From the NCBI GenBank assembly GCA_900319075.1, contig ONMZ01000009.1, positions 1 to 64,000 on the forward strand: a stretch of 64,000 nucleotides of DNA, read 5' to 3'. The translations under genes were made by a program, and so were the position numbers. The notes beneath the pieces are model-generated. The model was not told where the DNA came from, searched no databases, and saw only the letters and a list, made by a program, of their open reading frames with translations. Shown here piece by piece: positions 16,491-24,155 of the stretch (its first letter is position 1; the number at the start of each line of letters is the position of its first letter). The stretch is from an uncultured Eubacteriales bacterium. Its GTDB lineage: Bacteria > Bacillota > Clostridia > Oscillospirales > Ruminococcaceae.

Positions 16491-17108
16491 TTACTGTCCT
16501 GCGAGGGACAAGCGAGCCGCCGCTGCGGCGCTTTCCATTATGATGCGTGCCTGCTCGGTGAAAGGCAGTACACTGCGAAAGGCGTTCATAGCCTTTTGCG
16601 CCGCCATTGCAACAGCAGCGTACATCGTGCCCTGCGGACATTCACCGATGATCTGCCCGGCAGGCTTCCACATCAATCTGACATAACCCCTTATGTCCTC
16701 GCCCGTTTCGCAGTTTCGTACCTTGCCGAAGTCCTCGCTGCCGCAGCTTTTGACGCTGTGTTCAAAGATCTCTTTTACATCAGGTGCTGCTGCGTTTGCC
16801 CTGACAAGCACAGCACTAACGTATGTCCAGACCGAATGGTCGTCCCCTGCAAGCTTGTTATCAACAAGCTGGGAGAATAAAAATCTCTCCCCCGACTTTG
16901 ACGGGATAATATCGAACATGCTTTCAAGGGAAAGCCCCTTGTCCTTAACATATTCGTTTATAACGTCCTGCTGACAGGCGTACCCTGCGAGGCTGCCCAG
17001 GGCGCACAGAAACGACTGGGGGTGCAGGCTCCCGTCCGGGTTTTTCAAGCCGAGCATAAGGCGTGCGAACAGCTCGTCCGCACATTTTTTGTATATTGAA
17101 TTGTTCAT
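16491..17108 (-). CDS. Hypothetical cytoplasmic protein
   Basis: 205 residues from the ATG at 17108, which has GAGGG five bases upstream; the GTG two codons before it is too close to that site. No signal peptide or TM segment. Alpha-helical in appearance, with CALGSLAGYACQQDVI near residue 40 and an Ala-rich C-terminus. I do not recognise a family. Confidence 0.6.
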   Translation of the reverse strand: MNNSIYKKCADELFARLMLGLKNPDGSLHPQSFLCALGSLAGYACQQDVINEYVKDKGLSLESMFDIIPSKSGERFLFSQLVDNKLAGDDHSVWTYVSAVLVRANAAAPDVKEIFEHSVKSCGSEDFGKVRNCETGEDIRGYVRLMWKPAGQIIGECPQGTMYAAVAMAAQKAMNAFRSVLPFTEQARIIMESAAAAARLSLAGQ

Positions 17109-17227
17109 TGTCACCCTCTTTTCGCAAAGTTTATGTAAACTCGAATTTACTGTGGGATACTTGCCAAACAGTTGTGGGTGTTCTCTTGGGAATGTTTTTT
17201 CTCAAACTCTTTTTCTGAACTCTACTA

Positions 17228-17393
17228 CTTTTTCGTTATTTGGGTTGTAAACCCAAATGGCGAAAAAGCAATAAAAGGTTTAGGAAGGGGGTCTGGACGG
17301 GATAGAGTAACCGTTACCACGGTTACTCTAAAGAACGGCTTTGCCGTTCTTTGACCCTCTCTCCAAAAGGGTTTTCCCCAGCTGCTCGACAAG
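17228..17393. repeat. Array of three hairpins plus a dispersed tail motif
   Basis: Three inverted repeats in a row: CTTTTTCG..ATTTGGGTT GTA AACCCAAAT..CGAAAAAG (17228-17268); AGAGTAACC/GGTTACTCT (17304-17329); AAAGAACGGC TTT GCCGTTCTTT (17330-17352). The following 17353-17393 (with CCAAAAGGGTTTTCCCC) matches 46047-46086, which also follows a perfect hairpin. The array fills the gap between purB and the gene at 16491 and may end purB transcription on the minus strand. Confidence 0.65.
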
Positions 17394-17413
17394 CATGCTG
17401 CGGTAATTCAGAT

Positions 17414-18850
17414 TTACACGTTTATCTCCGCAACGTCATCGGAAACACCGTTTGCCTCGATAACAGGCTTAATGCAGTTCTCGATGAACTCGTCCACCTG
17501 CTGAGGGCATCTTCCGATATAGTTTTCCGGTTTCATTATTGCGTCAAGCTCCTCACGGGTGACCTTGAATATCGGGTCTGCTGCAATAAGGTCTGCAAGG
17601 TCGTTGTCAAGTCCGTCCTGTTTAACGTGAGCGCCTGCGATCATTGAAAGCTCTCTGATGTGCTCGTGAAGCTCCTGCCTGTCGCCGCCCTTTTCGCAGG
17701 CATCCATGATGACATTTTCGGTGGCCATGAAAGGAAGCTCGGCCATTACACGCTTGCGTATGATCTTTTCGTAGACAACAAGTCCGTTTTCCGGATCGGT
17801 AACGTTGAGCATTATATTGAGTATCGCATCAACGCCCAGGAAAGCTTCCGCCACGGAGATACGCTTGTTTGCCGAGTCGTCAAGAGTCCTCTCGAACCAC
17901 TGTGTACCTGCGGTGAATGCAGGGTTGAGAACGTCGCACATCACGTATCTTGCCAGGGAGCAGATGCGCTCGTCACGCATGGGGTTTCTCTTGTAAGCCA
18001 TAGCGGAAGAGCCTATCTGTGTCTTTTCAAACGGCTCCTCTATCTCTTTAAAGGACTGTAAAAGTCTTATATCGTTGCCGAATTTCATAGCGCTTTGTGC
18101 AATAGCCGCAAGCACCTGACAAACGGCAAAATCCACCTTTCTCGAATAGGTCTGACCCGAAACGGGAACTACGGCATCAAAGCCCATTTCCTCAGCGATG
18201 AGCTTTTCAAGCTCCTTGACCTTGTCGGTGTCTCCGTGGAAAAGCTCCATAAACGAAGCCTGTGTACCTGTCGTACCCTTTGATCCGAGAAGCTTGAGCC
18301 TTGAAAGCTGGAAATCCAGATCCTCAAGGTCCATTAGCAGCTCGTTGCACCAAAGGGTTGCACGCTTGCCGACTGTGGTCAGCTGTGCAGGCTGCAAATG
18401 GGTGTAAGCAAGGCAGGGGAGCGCTTTGTATTTGTCGGCGAACTTTGCCAGCTGGTCGATCACCTTAATGAGCTTTCTCTTTACTATTTTAAGTGCATCA
18501 CGCATGATTATGACATCGGTGTTGTCGCCAACATAGCAGCTTGTTGCGCCCATGTGGATAATGCCCTTTGCACCCGGGCAAGCCTCGCCGTAGGTGTGAA
18601 CGTGCGCCATAACATCGTGGCGGAATTTCTTTTCGTACTGGGCTGCCTTTTCGTAATCAATATCGTCGATATGAGCCTCAAGCTCCTCCACCTGCGCCTG
18701 AGTAACGTTCAGACCCAGCTTCATTTCTGCTCTTGCAAGAGCTACCCACAGTCTGCGCCATGTGGTGAATTTCTTGTCTGCGGAGAATACGAACTGCATC
18801 TCCTTGCTTGCATAACGTGTGCAGAATGGGCTTTCATAGCTGTTTGTCAT
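17414..18850 (-). CDS. purB: Adenylosuccinate lyase
   Basis: 478 residues from the ATG at 18850 (AAAGGAGTGG upstream); the frame extends further upstream but the promoter sits in that extension. Fumarase/aspartase superfamily signature GSSAMAYKRNPMRDE at about 298-312, catalytic region HMGATSCYVGDNTD and TYGEACPGAKG. Catalyses two steps of purine synthesis (SAICAR to AICAR, adenylosuccinate to AMP). About 475 residues is the length of the eukaryote-like PurB variant also found in Clostridia, longer than the 430-residue B. subtilis form. Confidence 0.93.
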   Translation of the reverse strand: MTNSYESPFCTRYASKEMQFVFSADKKFTTWRRLWVALARAEMKLGLNVTQAQVEELEAHIDDIDYEKAAQYEKKFRHDVMAHVHTYGEACPGAKGIIHMGATSCYVGDNTDVIIMRDALKIVKRKLIKVIDQLAKFADKYKALPCLAYTHLQPAQLTTVGKRATLWCNELLMDLEDLDFQLSRLKLLGSKGTTGTQASFMELFHGDTDKVKELEKLIAEEMGFDAVVPVSGQTYSRKVDFAVCQVLAAIAQSAMKFGNDIRLLQSFKEIEEPFEKTQIGSSAMAYKRNPMRDERICSLARYVMCDVLNPAFTAGTQWFERTLDDSANKRISVAEAFLGVDAILNIMLNVTDPENGLVVYEKIIRKRVMAELPFMATENVIMDACEKGGDRQELHEHIRELSMIAGAHVKQDGLDNDLADLIAADPIFKVTREELDAIMKPENYIGRCPQQVDEFIENCIKPVIEANGVSDDVAEINV

Positions 18851-18887
18851 AGTAAACCACTCCTTTAAAGTAATAAAAACACAGATT

Positions 18888-18916
18888 ATTATATCATATA
18901 ATAAGAAAGAATGCAA
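18888..18916 (-). promoter_or_regulatory. Promoter of purB
   Basis: Minus strand: -35 TTGCAT (18911-18916), 17-base spacer, -10 TATAAT (18888-18893). No purine riboswitch is visible in the short leader. Confidence 0.7.
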
Positions 18917-18921
18917 GACAA

Positions 18922-19125
18922 AATTGCACACACAGCAAAAAAGCAGCCCACAGGGGAGCTGCTTCTTGTCGGGGGCTTTCCGATTGCCCCCGTGCCCCTT
19001 CGGGCATAATATTTAATAATATGAGCAAGAATTGCACACACAACAAAAAAGCAGCCCACATGGGAGCCGCTTTTTGTCGGGGGCTTTCCAATCGCCCCCG
19101 TGCCCCTTCGGGCATAATATTTAAT
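18922..19125 (-). repeat. Tandem pair of ~96 bp terminator-cassette repeats
   Basis: Unit 1 (18922-19017) and unit 2 (19030-19125) differ at about six positions by my count and are 108 bases apart. Each unit holds three hairpins on the minus strand: GCCCGAAGGGGC, GGGGGC..GCCCCC, and AAAGCAGC-type stem ending in a T-run (TTTTTTG). Unit 2 runs into the stop codon of the lipoprotein gene at 19121, so the cassette acts as its terminator, duplicated. The open frame through both units is a by-product of the repeat. A third partial copy lies at 20065-20112. Confidence 0.8.
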
Positions 19126-19954
19126 CCTTTGTCTCGACCTGTTTGATGTCTTCCGACTGGTCTTTTGTCAGATCAAGCGTCGGGAACATCTCCGTATCAG
19201 GCAGCTGCATATTAAAGCCCTTTGTGCAGTCTATTTTAAGCTCTGCTTTATCCACGTCAAGGTCAAGTACATGACCGCCGTACTTTTTGTCCTTTGAAAC
19301 AAAATGCAGATGCCAGCCTGCGGCATTGAGGTCTTCCATATACTGCGGACAGTACAAAGCGACCACAGTTCCCTCTATATTATCCCAGCTGAATTCTCTT
19401 TGATCGGTTTTAAGAGCCTCTGCAAGCGGCTTGTATGGTTTTTCCTGTTTCAGCTCGCTGCGTGCGTGCATCTTTTTGAATATTCCGTCGATCCTGACCA
19501 TATAAAATTGGTTCTTGCCGAGCTTTTCCACCTTTTCATCAAGCAGCTTTTTAATGTCTGCAATGCTTGAAACACCGCTGATTTCCTGCTTTTCATCGGT
19601 GTCAAAAAACGTTACATTTGCAAACGGGATAGTCTCATCGTCAGGTGCAGTTTCTATCGAGCCGTCTGACTTTGCTCTGTAAACTGTTCCGTCTACCATG
19701 ATAAGCTCTCCGTTGACACCCTCAAATGTCCCTATGCCCGTATCACCTTTTTGTTTCAGCTCCTTGACGCTTACGCTTCCGTTATAGTCGCCAAGTGTCA
19801 AGCCCTGCAATAGTGATACCTGATAGATAGTTTCTCTGTCAGCCTTCGGAGCCTCGTCCTTTTTGCTCTCGCTTGCTGATGAACTGTCACCGCAGGCAGT
19901 CATGCAAGCCGCCATTACCATTGACAAAACTATCGCTAATGCTCTCTTTTTCAT
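19121..19954 (-). CDS. Lipoprotein, function unknown
   Basis: 277 residues. Signal peptide with lipobox MTAC (Cys 21), Ser/Lys linker, then a soluble domain. Segments such as LKQKGDTGIGTFEGVNGELI and MVDGTVYRAKSDGSIE (about 65-100), VRIDGIFKKMHARSE, and GWHLHFVSKDKKYGGHVLDL strongly resemble the alpha-acetolactate decarboxylase fold (conserved GxFxxxxxRS and HxHF features). The visible His residues in HLHFVS fit a metal site. It may be a secreted BudA/AlsD-like protein; enzyme activity is unproven. Monocistronic, ending in the terminator-cassette repeat. Confidence 0.65.
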   Translation of the reverse strand: MKKRALAIVLSMVMAACMTACGDSSSASESKKDEAPKADRETIYQVSLLQGLTLGDYNGSVSVKELKQKGDTGIGTFEGVNGELIMVDGTVYRAKSDGSIETAPDDETIPFANVTFFDTDEKQEISGVSSIADIKKLLDEKVEKLGKNQFYMVRIDGIFKKMHARSELKQEKPYKPLAEALKTDQREFSWDNIEGTVVALYCPQYMEDLNAAGWHLHFVSKDKKYGGHVLDLDVDKAELKIDCTKGFNMQLPDTEMFPTLDLTKDQSEDIKQVETKD

Positions 19955-20064
19955 AAATATCGCTCCTTTGCATTATTTCTATGTGTATTGTATCACCGCC
20001 GCCTGTCTTTGTCAATACAGCAACGGCATTTGACTTATTTTCGGCAAAACTTTTGACATACCGC

Positions 20065-20112
20065 CAACAAAAAAGCAGCCCACAGGGGGACTGCTTCTTG
20101 CCGGGGGCTTTA
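20065..20112 (-). terminator. Partial copy of the terminator-cassette repeat
   Basis: Matches the AAAAAAGCAGCCCACAGGGG part of the 18922 repeat. On the minus strand it forms a hairpin followed by a T-run, and likely terminates the lipoprotein gene at 20262. The remaining bases between 20113 and 20261 and between 19955 and 20064 hold no gene that I can see. Confidence 0.65.
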
Positions 20113-20261
20113 TGTCTGCATCGAATTGTTTGAGTTTAAATATAATCATGTGTAAGGTATTACATAGGCGTTTACGTAAAAACAGAGTAATGACGCATAA
20201 TCACTAATAATATTGACACTATTTCTCATATCAGTTCACTATCATAGCTGATAAAACCGAT

Positions 20262-20954
20262 TTATGCGGTCAGAGAGGGAGCTGATCCCAAGCACCATTT
20301 TCCGCCTGAATTAAGTGCTTTGACAGTTTTGGTTATGCTGCCTTTCTCTTTGGAACCGGAAACAGTGAAATTGACTTTGAGAGTGTAGCCTTTATCAACT
20401 AATCCGAGCGTTTCGTTCGATGTCATCTCTGTTATATTAATGATCTCGTAAGAAATATCAAAATCATCACCGTATTTATTGATGAGTTTATTTAGTCTGT
20501 TTTGATACTGGTTTTTTGGAGAGTTTTCTGAAAGTGCTCCCACTGTTGCGAGCGGGCCTTTCGGTGTAACGGAATCAACAAAGAGTTCAGCATCTCTGCT
20601 TTCAAGGGACTTTATGTAGTTATTCAGTGGCTTTTCATATTCTTTGTCTGTATTATTATCTGCAATGTTGTTTTCGGCTTTTGAATCTATCGCTTGTTCA
20701 TTCTCGCTTAGGACAGTTTTTGACGAGTTATCTGCAATACTGTTTTCGACTTTTGAATCTATCGCTTGCTCATTTTCGCTTAGGACAGATTTTGATGAGT
20801 TATCTGCAATGTTGTTTTCAACTTTTGAATCTTTCGTTTGTTCATTCTCGCTTAGGGCAGATTTTGACGGGATATTATTATTGCTCTCTCCGCAGGCTGT
20901 CAGACACAGTGCAAGCATAACAGCTGACAACAAAACGGATAATAGCTTTTTCAT
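20262..20954 (-). CDS. Lipoprotein with three 24-residue repeats
   Basis: 230 residues. Lipobox LTAC (Cys 21), then three tandem 24-residue repeats (residues 30-101) built on SVLSENEQAIDSKVEN, forming a charged, probably extended stalk. The C-terminal domain (about 105-230) resembles small NTF2-like/DUF4878-type lipoprotein domains, with LNNYIKSLESRDAELFVDSV at its start. The gene has an excellent promoter at 21008-21036 flanked by AGTACC palindromes, and a divergent XRE regulator, so its expression is probably controlled by that regulator. Role of the protein unknown. Confidence 0.75.
   Translation of the reverse strand: MKKLLSVLLSAVMLALCLTACGESNNNIPSKSALSENEQTKDSKVENNIADNSSKSVLSENEQAIDSKVENSIADNSSKTVLSENEQAIDSKAENNIADNNTDKEYEKPLNNYIKSLESRDAELFVDSVTPKGPLATVGALSENSPKNQYQNRLNKLINKYGDDFDISYEIINITEMTSNETLGLVDKGYTLKVNFTVSGSKEKGSITKTVKALNSGGKWCLGSAPSLTA
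20652..20867. repeat. Three 72 bp in-frame tandem repeats
   Basis: Encodes residues 30-101 of the lipoprotein. Units 2 and 3 are nearly identical at the DNA level, which suggests recent slippage or recombination and possible length variation between strains. Confidence 0.85.
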
Positions 20955-20982
20955 GATATTTCACGTCCTTTAAAACAGTTTT

Positions 20983-21053
20983 AGTACCAATAAGTACCAT
21001 AATAGTAATTATACGCCAAAGATATGTTAAAGTCAATAGTACCGAAAGGTACT
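20983..21053 (-). promoter_or_regulatory. Strong promoter flanked by AGTACC operator-like repeats
   Basis: Minus strand -35 TTGACT (21031-21036), 17-base spacer, -10 TATAAT (21008-21013), driving the repeat lipoprotein. Next to the -35 is the perfect palindrome AGTACC GAAA GGTACT (21038-21053); downstream of the -10 are two AGTACC copies ten bases apart (20983-20988 and 20993-20998). This arrangement suits a dimeric XRE repressor, and one is encoded divergently at 21097. Confidence 0.7.
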
Positions 21054-21096
21054 AAGCTTTTTTTGGCATATATTACAAATTTGTGGGGTGATTTTT

Positions 21097-21309
21097 ATGT
21101 ATTTCCCAAGGCTGCGTGACCTGCGTGAGGACGCTGATATGACACAGGCTCAGGTGGCAAAGCTGCTTTTCACCAGCCAGACTGTATACTCCCGCTACGA
21201 GCGTGGAGTGCTGACTATCCCCGTTGAACACCTGCTTATCCTTGCCGACCTCTACGGCGTTTCCACCGATTATATTCTTGGCAGATCGGACATAAAAAAG
21301 AAAAGATAA
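21097..21309 (+). CDS. Small XRE-family regulator
   Basis: 70 residues, a bare Cro/C1 HTH: LRDLREDADMTQAQVAKLLF, TSQTVYSRYERGVLTIPVEH, LYGVSTDYILGRSD. The ATG at 21097 is preferred over the GTG at 21088 because GGGGTG lies seven bases before it. The gene is divergent from the repeat lipoprotein, with the AGTACC operator candidates between them, so it most likely controls both. Followed by its own terminator. Confidence 0.85.
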   Translation: MYFPRLRDLREDADMTQAQVAKLLFTSQTVYSRYERGVLTIPVEHLLILADLYGVSTDYILGRSDIKKKR

Positions 21310-21348
21310 CGGCATTTTGCACATCAAGGTACGAAATGCCGTTTTTTT
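21309..21348 (+). terminator. Terminator of the small XRE gene
   Basis: Nine-base stem ACGGCATTT / AAATGCCGT (21309-21317 and 21334-21342) followed by seven Ts. Confidence 0.85.
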
Positions 21349-21370
21349 ATCCTTTGTTTACAGTCTGTAT

Positions 21371-21399
21371 TTGACACAGGCGATCAGAAATGTTATAAT
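21371..21399 (+). promoter_or_regulatory. Consensus promoter of the ABC-F gene
   Basis: -35 TTGACA (21371-21376), 17-base spacer, -10 TATAAT (21394-21399); the leader to the ATG is only about 30 bases, so no attenuator is present. Confidence 0.8.
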
Positions 21400-21438
21400 A
21401 AATCGTTCATTGTACCATTACAATAAGGAGAGTAAAAA

Positions 21439-23055
21439 ATGATAACAGTTTCAAACGTCAGCATTTCCTTTGCAGGTCAGCAGCTTTTCAAGGACGTTGA
21501 CCTTAAATTCACCCCCAACAACTGCTACGGCATCATCGGGGCAAACGGCGCAGGCAAATCCACCTTTCTGCGTATCCTCTGCGGAGAGCTTGAACCCACC
21601 ACCGGCGAGGTCATTATCCCCAAGGATACCCGCCTTTCCGTGCTTCGCCAGGATCACTTCGCCTTTGACGAATATACCGTCCTTGATACCGTTATAATGG
21701 GCAACAAGCGCCTTTACGACATTATGCAGGAAAAGGAAGCACTTTACGCCAAAGAGGATTTCTCCGAGGAGGACGGCGAGCGTGCTGGTGTCCTTGAAAG
21801 CGAATTTGCCGAGCTTAACGGCTGGGAGGCTGAGGCGGACGCTTCTAAATTGATACAAGGCTTGGGTCTGCCCGAGGATATCCTCTATTCTCAGATGTCC
21901 GCCCTCAGCGGTAACGAGAAGGTCAAGGTGCTGCTTGCACAGGCGCTTTTCGGCAACCCCGATATTATCATGCTCGACGAGCCTACAAACCACCTTGACA
22001 TCGACGCTATCAGCTGGCTGGAAGATTTCCTTTCGGACTATTTCGGCACCGTGCTTGTTGTCTCCCACGACAGACATTTTCTCAATAACGTCTGCACACA
22101 TATCGTGGATATCGACTACACCAAGATAAAAATGTATGTGGGCAACTACGAGTTCTGGTACGAGTCCTCTCAGCTTATGCAGAGAATGATAAACAACCAG
22201 AATAAAAAGACAGAGGAAAAAATAAAAGAATTACAGGAGTTTATCCAGCGCTTTTCTGCCAACAAGTCAAAATCCAAACAGGCAACATCAAGACGAAAGC
22301 TCCTTGATAAGCTCACCGTTGAAGAGCTGCCTGCATCCTCAAGAAAGTACCCCTTTATCGGTTTTACTATGGACAGAGAGCTTGGAAAGGACGTTTTGAA
22401 GGTGAACGGCATCTCCAAAACCGTTGACGGAGTAAAGCTGCTCAACAACGTTTCTTTTACCCTTTCAAGAACAGATAAGGTTGCGTTTATCGGAGAATCC
22501 GAGCAGGCGATAACCATGCTGTTTAAGATCCTTGCCGAGGAGGAAGAGCCTGATGAGGGCAGCATCAAGTGGGGCGTTTCCACCTCACGCTCTTATTTTC
22601 CTATCGACAATTCAAGCTACTTTAACGATAACGACACCACCATCGTTGACTGGCTGCGCCAGTATTCACGCTCGGAGATAACCGATACCTACCTGCGTGG
22701 ATTTCTCGGGAAAATGCTTTTCTCGGGGGACGAGATATATAAGCCCGTCAAAGTCCTCTCGGGCGGTGAAAAGGTAAGGTGCATGTTTTCACGCATGATG
22801 CTTTTCGGCTCAAACGTGCTTATCCTTGACAGACCCACCAACCACCTTGACCTTGAATCTATCACCGCTGTAAACAACGGACTTTCCGACTTTAAAGGCG
22901 TAGTTATTTTTGCGACCCACGACCACGAGATCGCACAGACCGTTGCAAACAGAGTTATCGAGATAACCCCCGAGGGCTGCCTTGACCGAATGGGAACTTA
23001 TGAGGAGTTCCTTGATTTCCGACGTGAAAGAGGCATGAAGTCGTTTATAGAATAA
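21439..23055 (+). CDS. ABC-F ATPase with degenerate second nucleotide-binding domain
   Basis: 538 residues, soluble, two ABC domains joined by a charged linker (about 240-300): the ABC-F family, which acts on ribosomes. Domain 1 is intact: GANGAGKST Walker A, LSGNEKVKVLLAQ signature, MLDEPTNHLD Walker B. Domain 2 has LSGGEKVRCMFS but its Walker A reads GESEQAITM (352-360) without the Lys-Ser/Thr pair, and the Walker B reads LILDRPTNHLD, with Arg465 in place of the catalytic Glu. The pattern fits the YbiT-like branch; a resistance role cannot be told from sequence. Followed nine bases later by an acetyltransferase gene. Confidence 0.85.
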   Translation: MITVSNVSISFAGQQLFKDVDLKFTPNNCYGIIGANGAGKSTFLRILCGELEPTTGEVIIPKDTRLSVLRQDHFAFDEYTVLDTVIMGNKRLYDIMQEKEALYAKEDFSEEDGERAGVLESEFAELNGWEAEADASKLIQGLGLPEDILYSQMSALSGNEKVKVLLAQALFGNPDIIMLDEPTNHLDIDAISWLEDFLSDYFGTVLVVSHDRHFLNNVCTHIVDIDYTKIKMYVGNYEFWYESSQLMQRMINNQNKKTEEKIKELQEFIQRFSANKSKSKQATSRRKLLDKLTVEELPASSRKYPFIGFTMDRELGKDVLKVNGISKTVDGVKLLNNVSFTLSRTDKVAFIGESEQAITMLFKILAEEEEPDEGSIKWGVSTSRSYFPIDNSSYFNDNDTTIVDWLRQYSRSEITDTYLRGFLGKMLFSGDEIYKPVKVLSGGEKVRCMFSRMMLFGSNVLILDRPTNHLDLESITAVNNGLSDFKGVVIFATHDHEIAQTVANRVIEITPEGCLDRMGTYEEFLDFRRERGMKSFIE

Positions 23056-23064
23056 GGAGGATAT

Positions 23065-23550
23065 ATGAGCATTTCAGTAAGAGAATACACTCCCGATGAT
23101 ATAGCCGCAATGAGAGATATATGGAATGAGGTCGTTTTGCAGAAAAATGCATTTCCGCAGATAGAACCACTCGGTGATGATGCCGCAGATTTCTTTTCTT
23201 CTCAGAGCTTTTGCGGCGTTGCGGAGGAAAACGGTGAGCTGTTGGGTATGTACATACTCCACCCTAACAATGTAGGTCGATGCGGACATATCTGCAATGC
23301 GAGCTATGCCGTAAAAAGCTCGGCAAGGGGCAAAGGCGCTGGCAGGGCGCTGGTCACTGACTGCATTTCTCGTGCTAAGAGCATAGGATTTCACATTTTA
23401 CAGTTCAACGCAGTCGTTGCCTCAAATGTATCAGCGATCACTCTTTATGAAAAGCTTGGCTTTGAACGTGTAGGCACTGTAAAAGGCGGCTTTTTAAACG
23501 GCAGCGGAGAATATGAGGACATTATCATTTTCTGCTATTACCTTGTCTGA
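23065..23550 (+). CDS. GNAT N-acetyltransferase
   Basis: 161 residues. GNAT motif A is visible as SARGKGAGRALVTDCISRAK (about 91-110), with motif B as VASNVSAITLYEKLGFERVG. AAGGAGG overlaps the end of the ABC-F gene and gives the start. Substrate not predictable. Shares the ABC-F promoter. Confidence 0.85.
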   Translation: MSISVREYTPDDIAAMRDIWNEVVLQKNAFPQIEPLGDDAADFFSSQSFCGVAEENGELLGMYILHPNNVGRCGHICNASYAVKSSARGKGAGRALVTDCISRAKSIGFHILQFNAVVASNVSAITLYEKLGFERVGTVKGGFLNGSGEYEDIIIFCYYLV

Positions 23551-23564
23551 AAAAATACATATAA

Positions 23565-23597
23565 AAAACGGAACAGATAAAACTGCTCCGTTTTTTT
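23565..23597. terminator. Bidirectional terminator
   Basis: AAAACGGAACAG / CTGCTCCGTTTT stem with one mismatch and a six-base loop, A-run on the left and T-run on the right; serves the acetyltransferase (+) and the thioredoxin operon (-). Confidence 0.85.
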
Positions 23598-23616
23598 AAT
23601 GCCTTTGTGCCTGATC

Positions 23617-23928
23617 TTATTTTTCCACAAGTGCCAGTATATCTTCCTTTGGCACTGCGCCGACGTTCTGGGCGGTGACCTTTCCGTTTTTCATTACCAC
23701 CAGCATAGGTATACTTGAAACACCGAATCGGGAAGCGAGCTCGCCCTGATCGTCAACGTCAACCTTGCATACCTTGATGTCGCTGCGCTCCTGTGCGATC
23801 TCGTCCACAAGCGGCGATACCATTGTGCAAGGTCCGCACCACGTGGCAAAAAAGTCGATAAGCACAGGCTTGTCCGATCGCATTACCTCCTGTTCAAAAT
23901 TCAGATTGGTAAGATTAATTACTGACAT
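23617..23928 (-). CDS. trxA: Thioredoxin
   Basis: 103 residues, the standard size, with the active site ATWCGPC (Cys 31 and 34) and the cis-Pro in SIPMLVVMKNG. Cytoplasmic disulfide reductase. It is the last gene of a four-gene operon with glutathione peroxidase, an OhrR-like regulator and an FTR-like protein, so its likely client here is the peroxidase and its likely reductant the FTR-like protein. Confidence 0.93.
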   Translation of the reverse strand: MSVINLTNLNFEQEVMRSDKPVLIDFFATWCGPCTMVSPLVDEIAQERSDIKVCKVDVDDQGELASRFGVSSIPMLVVMKNGKVTAQNVGAVPKEDILALVEK

Positions 23929-23954
23929 ATTATTTCCGCCTTTCTATGATTTTA

Positions 23955-24155
23955 TTAGTCCTTTGACTTGTAATAAAGCATACAGTGACAGTAGCCTTCA
24001 TAATTCGGGTCAGCGATCTGATCCCGGAATTCTTTGCACATACACTTTGTATCTTCGGTTTTTTCAAGTCTGCAAGGGCAGTATCCACCCTTTTTTGCAA
24101 GTCCCTCTTTTATTGCCTTGACAATTTTTTCGTCCTGGTTAAGCCGGATACTCAT
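23955..24155 (-). CDS. Ferredoxin:thioredoxin reductase catalytic-chain-like protein
   Basis: 66 residues from the ATG at 24155 (GGGGGCG upstream, overlapping the end of the regulator gene by 17 bases). The cysteine pattern CPC (26-28), CMC (38-40), CHC (56-58) is that of the FTR catalytic chain, which binds a [4Fe-4S] cluster next to a redox-active disulfide; the order and the GYCHCMLYYK ending are diagnostic. Spacing differs slightly from the plant enzyme, as in other anaerobe and archaeal members. It probably passes electrons from ferredoxin to the thioredoxin encoded 26 bases downstream. No separate variable chain is present. Confidence 0.85.
   Translation of the reverse strand: MSIRLNQDEKIVKAIKEGLAKKGGYCPCRLEKTEDTKCMCKEFRDQIADPNYEGYCHCMLYYKSKD

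Noticed and set aside
18894..19115. Open frame of 73 codons on the minus strand with internal repetition
   Set aside because: It runs exactly through the two terminator-cassette repeats, has no ribosome binding site, and its periodicity is that of the DNA repeat.
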